Below the pieces are notes generated by a model that saw nothing but the letters and a program-made list of their open reading frames with translations, did no database searches and was not told the DNA's origin. From Bacillus pseudomycoides DSM 12442 (lineage in GTDB: Bacteria > Bacillota > Bacilli > Bacillales > Bacillaceae_G): a stretch of 59,115 nt of DNA. The stretch lies in NCBI RefSeq assembly GCF_000161455.1, contig NZ_CM000745.1, positions 4,375,745-4,434,859 on the forward strand, read 5' to 3'. Of the stretch, positions 54,251-59,115 are shown piece after piece (positions within the stretch are counted from its first letter, which is position 1; each line of letters begins with the position of its first letter). The translations under genes were made by a program, and so were the position numbers.

Positions 54251-54298
54251 AGTCATAACAGTACCATCAGTGGATTCACTGATGGTACTGTTATGATT
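54251..54298. repeat. Perfect 19-22 bp palindrome
   Basis: CATAACAGTACCATCAGTG (54254-54272), loop GATT, and its exact complement (54277-54295); pairing can extend three more bases. No T-run follows on either strand. The inner CCATCAGTG resembles the first hairpin of family 2, so it may be a reduced copy. It is between the PTS control region and the DUF3021 gene. Confidence 0.65.
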
Positions 54299-54398
54299 CA
54301 TACAAGACTAAATGTGATTAAACCGCCTCTCGATTTATCATTGAACTCCACCAAAACAATATGATTTTCACTAAATGGCCTACTTCATTTCGATTCCT

Positions 54399-54812
54399 TT
54401 ATTTCAAGCTATTATTCAATCCCTCAATTTTCTTTTTCCAATACATTGTCATCGCAAACCATATAATGAAGTAAATAACGATGAAGCTACCTGTGCAAAT
54501 GAGAAGCGGAACGAGATGATTTGGAACCCAACCAACCCAAATTGCAGTCGGTAAAAATGTGCCTAATAAAATGATAAAGTGAATGATTGTTTGCTTTAAA
54601 ATGCCCCATTCTTCTTTCTCAAATACAAAGGAAGCAAACGAGAAAATCAGCCCTACAATATTTGATGCTACAAGGTGAGTAAGCAGTGTTTTTGTCTCTA
54701 ATACATCCATTCCATTTACATAACCAATTCCTAAAAACAATAAGCTATAAAGCATCGCCATCGCCATTCCTGCGATAACCTTGGCACCTATCCTATCAAA
54801 CAAAGTAACCAT
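54399..54812 (-). CDS. DUF3021 membrane protein
   Basis: The 137-aa protein has four membrane segments and the N-terminal pattern (FDRIGAKVIAGMAMAML) of the DUF3021 family. It is 4 bases after a LytTR gene; the pair is common in Firmicutes, where the membrane protein is thought to hold or inhibit the LytTR regulator. Its ATG follows a weak AGGCTAGG. Function is inferred from this pairing. Confidence 0.85.
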   Translation of the reverse strand: MVTLFDRIGAKVIAGMAMAMLYSLLFLGIGYVNGMDVLETKTLLTHLVASNIVGLIFSFASFVFEKEEWGILKQTIIHFIILLGTFLPTAIWVGWVPNHLVPLLICTGSFIVIYFIIWFAMTMYWKKKIEGLNNSLK

Positions 54813-54816
54813 ATTC

Positions 54817-55266
54817 CTAGCCTCCTCCCATATTCAAAGCTTCTTTAATAAACGGTACATATTTTCTTGAAACGTATTCTTTCATTCCATTTGAAAAGTG
54901 TGCACACATACTGCCGCTAAATGACATTTCAAAGTTTATTACATGTTGCAAGTTTGCGAGTGTAGACTTTGAAAATCGTACAAAGCGATCACCCTGTAAT
55001 TTTGTTTCTAACTCATACAAACGAGATTTCACTTCAAGACTTCCTCTCATCGTTTGAGCCATTACCTTTCGCCCCTCTGTATAAAACCAATAAATATCTT
55101 TTGGCTCTAACAAATAATACTGTTGCTTCAATACTCCAACAATTTGCTTCACATTCCCCCCTTCTATCCTTTTTAAAAGTTGCTGAACTTCATCTGTCAC
55201 TTCTTTTGCTTTAACAATAATCTCTATCTCATCTTGTGATGGATTTAATTCAAGGTGAATTTTCAC
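54817..55266 (-). CDS. LytTR-domain transcriptional regulator
   Basis: The 149-aa protein lacks a receiver domain. Its C-terminal half is a LytTR DNA-binding domain (LEPKDIYWFYTEGRKVMAQT, then RFVRFSKSTLANLQHV and EYVSRKYVPFIKEAL). The N-terminal region is short and acidic. GTG start at 55266 behind GGAGGTGG. With DUF3021 it forms a two-gene unit, probably autoregulated and released by an envelope signal; the target genes are not visible. Confidence 0.88.
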   Translation of the reverse strand: MKIHLELNPSQDEIEIIVKAKEVTDEVQQLLKRIEGGNVKQIVGVLKQQYYLLEPKDIYWFYTEGRKVMAQTMRGSLEVKSRLYELETKLQGDRFVRFSKSTLANLQHVINFEMSFSGSMCAHFSNGMKEYVSRKYVPFIKEALNMGGG

Positions 55267-55373
55267 TGCCTTCCACCTCCCTTACGCCCTTATTGTTACA
55301 TATATTTCAAAAAAAGAAATAGATTGGTACATAAGTGGTATTCTTTACGTCATAACTGACTCTTTTTCAAACA

Positions 55374-55398
55374 TAAAAAAACCTTGCATACGCAAGGT
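55374..55398 (-). terminator. Terminator of the second PTS operon
   Basis: Stem ACCTTGC / GCAAGGT with a short loop, followed on the minus strand by seven T (55374-55380), 2 bases after the EIIA stop. Confidence 0.88.
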
Positions 55399-55399
55399 C

Positions 55400-55717
55400 T
55401 CATTCTTTCGCTAACATTTTCTTATATAACTCTACAAATTCACTCGCTAATTCCTTCACCATAATCGCATTCATTAAATGATCTTGCGCATGAACCATGA
55501 GCAGTGTAATCTCTGTCTTTTCCCCCCCAGCTTCCCTCTGTATTAAATCCGTTTGTAAACGATGTGCCTCTTGTAGTTCTTGTAAGGCCTCCTGCAATTT
55601 CGCCTCCGCTTCTTGAAATTCTCCGCGCTTTGCATAATCAATGGCTTCCATCGCACAACTTCTCGCATTTCCCCCATGTAAAATTAAATGAAAGGCTTGC
55701 GTCTCTAATATATCCAT
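55400..55717 (-). CDS. PTS lactose/cellobiose-family EIIA (second set)
   Basis: The 105-aa EIIA has its phosphorylation histidine at His76 in LLMVHAQDHLM. It is a paralogue of the protein at 51725-52048 (same HSGNARS/HGGNARS start). It is 9 bases after EIIC and ends the operon. No hydrolase gene accompanies it. Confidence 0.92.
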   Translation of the reverse strand: MDILETQAFHLILHGGNARSCAMEAIDYAKRGEFQEAEAKLQEALQELQEAHRLQTDLIQREAGGEKTEITLLMVHAQDHLMNAIMVKELASEFVELYKKMLAKE

Positions 55718-55726
55718 CTTAATTGC

Positions 55727-57028
55727 CTACTCCCCTTTTTCTTCGGCTACTTTTTGTTTATCCCACATTTTCAAGAACGGTAAATAAATCAAAAATGCAA
55801 GTATAAAGTTAACAATTTGCAAGACAACTCCTGAAATTTTCCCACCCGACCCTAAATATCCACTAAAAAGAATTGGTGTAGTCCACGGTACTGCCGCACC
55901 GCTTGGCCGAGCAACAAGCCCCCATTCCATTGCAAAATAAGAAACAAATGTCATAACGACAGGAACAAGTATAAATGGAATGAGCAAAAGTGGATTCAGT
56001 ACAATTGGCATTCCAAACGTGACCATTTCATTAATATTAAAAATGCCTGGTGCGATTGATAGCCGACCCAAACTTTTTAATTGCTGACTCCGTGCAAATA
56101 ATAACATCGCTACAACAAGTGCTAGCGTTGCACCAGATCCACCTGTGTAGATCCACAAATCAAAGAATTGTGCTGTTATCGTGTTTGGGACATCTTGCCC
56201 CGCCTGAAAAGCAATACGATTTTGATCCATTAATGATAACCAAACCGGGCTCATAACACCGCCTACGATTGCGGCCCCGTGAATCCCACATGCCCAAAGC
56301 ACATGAACAACAATAACCGCTGCCACCGCGCCAAAAAGACTTGCTCCAAGTACACTGAGCGGAGCTTGCAGAAGCTGCCCTACAATATTATGAATACTAC
56401 CAAAAGTGGTTTGCTCCAAAATTAAGCGCAGAATCCAAACAACCGTCACAACGATAAAACCTGGAATGAGTGCAGTAAATGAACGTGTTACAGCTGGTGG
56501 AACCGTTTCCGGCATTTTAATAATCATCTTCTTCTGGATAATAAACCTGTAAATTTCGGTAGATATAAGTGCTATAATCATCGCCACGAATAGCCCTTGA
56601 CTCCCCATCAATGCAGCAGGTATAACCCCATCTACTACTACACTTTCCTTCGTACTAGGTATAATATGTGTCACTTGAAATGGAGTTGCTAGTAAAAAGG
56701 ATACAAGTGACAATGCTCCTGCTGCTAATGCATCTACTTTATATTGTTCTCCCAGTCTGTAAGCGATTCCAAAAGTAGCTATTAAAGACATTATATTAAA
56801 TGTTGCGCTAACTGGATACCCTAACGCCTTCTGCCAATTCCCCCCAAATAAACTTTCCATAAAATCGTTATATCCAGGTATTGGTAAAGCGCTGATAATA
56901 AGAAAAAATGAACCGATAATTAAGAAAGGCATCGTTAAAATAATCCCATCACGAATTGCTTGTAAATGCCGCTGCTGCGCAATTCTCCCTGCTACTGGCA
57001 TAACATATTTCTCTAAAAACCGGACCAT
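55727..57028 (-). CDS. PTS lactose/cellobiose-family EIIC (second set)
   Basis: The 433-aa permease has about 10 membrane segments and is a paralogue of the EIIC at 52230-53537: AGRIAQQRHLQAIRDGI, CGIHGAAIVGGVMSPVW, GGSGATLALVVA and NINEMVTFGMPIVLNP. The NINE-M variant near the sugar site and other changes suggest a different beta-glucoside or related sugar. GGAGAGTGG precedes the ATG. Confidence 0.93.
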   Translation of the reverse strand: MVRFLEKYVMPVAGRIAQQRHLQAIRDGIILTMPFLIIGSFFLIISALPIPGYNDFMESLFGGNWQKALGYPVSATFNIMSLIATFGIAYRLGEQYKVDALAAGALSLVSFLLATPFQVTHIIPSTKESVVVDGVIPAALMGSQGLFVAMIIALISTEIYRFIIQKKMIIKMPETVPPAVTRSFTALIPGFIVVTVVWILRLILEQTTFGSIHNIVGQLLQAPLSVLGASLFGAVAAVIVVHVLWACGIHGAAIVGGVMSPVWLSLMDQNRIAFQAGQDVPNTITAQFFDLWIYTGGSGATLALVVAMLLFARSQQLKSLGRLSIAPGIFNINEMVTFGMPIVLNPLLLIPFILVPVVMTFVSYFAMEWGLVARPSGAAVPWTTPILFSGYLGSGGKISGVVLQIVNFILAFLIYLPFLKMWDKQKVAEEKGE

Positions 57029-57042
57029 CTACTCCACTCTCC

Positions 57043-57345
57043 TTATACTCTCATTGACAATGCTGCCTCTAATACGGCTTCTCCGTTACAAAGCCCATAA
57101 TGTACAGAGTGAATAATATCAACAGGTATCCCTTTTTCTTCACACATTTCCTTCATCTTCGGTAATAAATAACGCACTTGAGGTCCAAGCAAGAGCACAT
57201 CCGCTTCGTCAATATGATTCCGTATTTCCGAACCCGATACAGCCCAAATTTTTACTTCTAACCCTTTTGCCTGTGCCGCTTTCTCCATTTTCGTTACAAG
57301 CAAACTAGTAGACATTCCTGCTGCACAGCAAAGTAAAATGTTCAT
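57043..57345 (-). CDS. PTS lactose/cellobiose-family EIIB (second set)
   Basis: The 100-aa protein has phosphorylated Cys7 in LLCCAAGMSTSLL. It is first in the second PTS operon, behind AAGGAGGGAG. I found no -24/-12 element upstream, so it is probably under sigma-A, unlike its paralogue set. EIIB and EIIA are readily separated from the first set by many substitutions, so this is an old duplication. Confidence 0.93.
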   Translation of the reverse strand: MNILLCCAAGMSTSLLVTKMEKAAQAKGLEVKIWAVSGSEIRNHIDEADVLLLGPQVRYLLPKMKEMCEEKGIPVDIIHSVHYGLCNGEAVLEAALSMRV

Positions 57346-57574
57346 TAAACTCCCTCCTTACTTTTAATCAGCTGGAATCCTATCCACATTTCTCTTCATA
57401 TCCACTACTAGGTTACCAATGTATATGTCTATATTGTTTTCCATATGACGAGCATAAAAACAAAATTTTCCCCGTTTTCACTCTATTCCATCTATCTGTA
57501 TTTTCCTAGTAAACTGCCTCATAAATCGCTATAATGATTCAGTATGATTTTTTACATTAAATAGGAGGAGATAT

Positions 57575-58795
57575 ATGATGAAGGCTTATCGCTTTCCAAT
57601 TATTTTATTATCTTCCATCCTAATTGGTGGTTTCATTGGTTATTTCATGGGTACCGATGCAGTTGCTTTAAAACCGCTTGGTGACATTTTCTTAAACTTA
57701 ATGTTTACGATTGTTGTACCTCTTGTATTCTTTAGCATTGCTTCCTCTATTGCCAATATGGATGGATTAAAACGTTTCGGAAAAATCATGTCTAGCATGG
57801 CAGGAACTTTCTTATTTACAAGTATTATCGCTGCAATTTTTATGATTATTGTTGTGAAAGTATTCCCGCCCGCACAAGGTGTTGTACTAGAGTTAACACA
57901 ACCTGATAAGGCTGAAAAAAGCATTAGCGTTGCTGATCAAATTGTTGGCATCCTTACAGTATCAGATTTCTCAAAGTTACTTTCTCGTGAAAATATGCTA
58001 GCTCTTATTTTCTTCTCTATTTTAATGGGAATCGCAACTTCAGCAGTTGGCGAAAAAGGAAAACCATTCGCTACCTTCTTACAATCTGGTGCAGAAATTT
58101 CAATGAAAGTTGTTTCTTTCATTATGTACTATGCTCCAATTGGACTAGCTGCTTACTTTGCAGCCTTAGTTGGAGAATTTGGGCCACAGCTTCTTGGAAC
58201 ATATTTCCGAGCAGCAATGGTATACTATCCAGCTTCTCTTGTATACTTCTTTGTCTTCTTTACCTTCTACGCATACCTTGCAGGACGCAAACAAGGTGTA
58301 CAAATCTTTTGGAAAAACATGGTCTCTCCTACAGTTACATCACTTGCAACTTGTAGTAGTGCCGCGAGTATTCCAGCAAACTTAGAAGCAACGAAAAAAA
58401 TGGGCATTTCTTCTGACGTTCGTGAAACAGTTGTCCTTCTTGGTTCTACACTTCATAAAGACGGATCTGTTTTAGGTGGCGTAATTAAAATTGCTTTCTT
58501 ATTCGGGATTTTCAATATGGAATTCTCAAGTCCAAAAACATTGGCAATCGCACTTGTTGTTTCCCTATTAGTTGGAACAGTAATGGGTGCAATTCCTGGT
58601 GGCGGTATGATTGGTGAAATGTTAATTGTTTCTCTATATGGCTTCCCACCAGAAGCTTTGCCAATTATCGCAGCTATTAGTACAATCATTGACCCACCAG
58701 CAACGATGTTAAACGTAACAGGAGATAACGCTTGTGCCGTAATGACAGCTCGTCTTGTTGAAGGTAAAAACTGGATTAAGAATAAAGTAATGTAA
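57575..58795 (+). CDS. Dicarboxylate/amino acid:cation symporter (DAACS family)
   Basis: The 406-aa membrane transporter has eight helices and two re-entrant loops. The serine-rich loop HP1 (TCSSAASIPANLEATKKMG) and the substrate/ion helix IDPPATMLNVTGDNACAV are diagnostic. It imports glutamate, aspartate, dicarboxylates or Ser/Thr with Na+ or H+; which one cannot be read from the sequence. AGGAGGAG precedes the ATG. Divergent from the second PTS operon. Confidence 0.93.
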   Translation: MMKAYRFPIILLSSILIGGFIGYFMGTDAVALKPLGDIFLNLMFTIVVPLVFFSIASSIANMDGLKRFGKIMSSMAGTFLFTSIIAAIFMIIVVKVFPPAQGVVLELTQPDKAEKSISVADQIVGILTVSDFSKLLSRENMLALIFFSILMGIATSAVGEKGKPFATFLQSGAEISMKVVSFIMYYAPIGLAAYFAALVGEFGPQLLGTYFRAAMVYYPASLVYFFVFFTFYAYLAGRKQGVQIFWKNMVSPTVTSLATCSSAASIPANLEATKKMGISSDVRETVVLLGSTLHKDGSVLGGVIKIAFLFGIFNMEFSSPKTLAIALVVSLLVGTVMGAIPGGGMIGEMLIVSLYGFPPEALPIIAAISTIIDPPATMLNVTGDNACAVMTARLVEGKNWIKNKVM

Positions 58796-58838
58796 TAAGT
58801 TCTTATCATTCTTTTAAAATAAAAAATTGCTAGAAACA

Positions 58839-58875
58839 AAAACCTTTTCTTTTAAAATAAAGAAAGGTTTTTCAT
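58839..58875 (+). terminator. Terminator after the symporter gene
   Basis: Stem AAAAACCTTTT-CTTT with AAAGAAAGGTTTTT (one bulged T), followed by T-rich sequence. Confidence 0.8.
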
Positions 58876-58877
58876 TT

Positions 58878-58905
58878 AATTAACTGAATACTCAGTTAAT
58901 TTTTT
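58878..58905 (+). terminator. Second, back-up terminator
   Basis: A 9-bp perfect stem ATTAACTGA / TCAGTTAAT with loop ATAC and a T5 run, 3 bases after the first. Confidence 0.7.
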
Positions 58906-58991
58906 ATCAAACGGAACGACTGGTAAAAATATTGAAAAAAGTAAAAAAAAGTAAGATAATTAGCAAGAATACTTAATGAGGGGGTTCTTTT

Positions 58992-59115
58992 ATGAAAAAA
59001 AAGTTTTTGATAGTGCCTGCCGTAGCACTGCTAGCACTTCCTGCTTTCAGCTTTAGCAATGCTTCTACTAATCTAACAGCTTTTAATCCACCACCACCTG
59101 ATAGAGTTTCTAGTG
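58992..59115 (+). CDS. Small secreted protein, incomplete at window end
   Basis: The frame is open to the last base (41 codons visible). It begins MKKKFLIVPAVALLALPAF, a Sec signal peptide with a likely cut after FSNA, followed by a short mature part with a PPPP run. GAGGGGG is 7 bases before the ATG. I do not recognise it; it could be a short exported peptide precursor or a longer exported protein, and only the missing 3' end can tell. Confidence 0.7.
   Translation, partial: MKKKFLIVPAVALLALPAFSFSNASTNLTAFNPPPPDRVSS

Noticed and set aside
57470..57500. A cre site upstream of the second PTS operon (TGAAAACGGGGAAA)
   Set aside because: The right half lacks the T and CA of the consensus; the match is too weak to claim.
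57346..57574. A sigma-54 promoter for the second PTS operon
   Set aside because: No GTGCCA/TGCAA pair with five-base spacing is present on the relevant strand, unlike before the first PTS operon.

Overview
This window is AT-rich chromosomal DNA from a member of the Bacillus cereus group. The evidence is the close protein similarity to B. cereus/B. anthracis housekeeping genes, gene orders shared with B. subtilis, frequent GTG/TTG starts behind strong GGAGG ribosome binding sites, and many dispersed non-coding repeats that look like the bcr repeats of this group. The exact species cannot be read from the sequence. I saw no rRNA, tRNA, CRISPR array, prophage or intact insertion sequence.

Region 1 (1-11.5 kb, all minus strand) is core: thioredoxin reductase, a yvcD-like TPR protein, the yvoF-ppaX-lgt-hprK operon (HPr kinase and lipoprotein maturation), yvlD, and the uvrB-uvrA excision repair operon with a LexA-like box upstream. 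Region 2 (11.7-19.8 kb) is more variable: a DUF4362 lipoprotein, an amino acid permease, a MerR regulator with a membrane protein, a YeiH transporter opposite a LysR regulator, a second MerR regulator with an oxidoreductase, and a decayed ABC-F antibiotic-resistance gene that keeps an apparently intact ribosome-mediated attenuator.

Region 3 (19.8-31.6 kb) is the division/secretion block minJ-ctpB-ftsX-ftsE-cccB-prfB-secA-hpf plus a cold-shock gene. prfB carries its programmed frameshift, and a candidate CU-rich small RNA lies between cccB and prfB. Region 4 (31.7-44.8 kb) holds comFA-comFC without comFB, a CwlO-like NlpC/P60 endopeptidase, a HxlR regulator, a DegV protein, and the wall teichoic acid block yvyE-tagU-mnaA-tagO. 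The last is interrupted by a decayed UDP-glucose dehydrogenase gene and two head-to-tail repeats. A secreted polysaccharide deacetylase follows.

Region 5 (44.9-57.4 kb) is sugar uptake: a LevR-type sigma-54 activator; a cellobiose/chitobiose PTS operon (EIIB, EIIC, EIIA, GH4 6-phospho-glycosidase, ChbG deacetylase) behind a textbook -24/-12 promoter with an array of GTGTGTTA boxes and a cre-like site; and a second, hydrolase-less EIIB-EIIC-EIIA set. A CHRD protein, a chromate transporter and a LytTR/DUF3021 pair lie among them. The window ends with a dicarboxylate/amino acid symporter and the start of a small secreted protein.

Three repeat families fill most gaps over 150 bp. Family 1 (about 150-200 bp, bcr1-like, nine copies) has two head-to-tail pairs, one copy directly before comFA, and one chimera with family 2. 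Family 2 begins ATAAAGTGAAAC. Family 3 shares a TCTAAGAACCTTCC core. The strongest non-routine signals are the attenuator over the dead ABC-F gene, the CU-rich small RNA candidate, the chimeric repeat and the sigma-54 control region.
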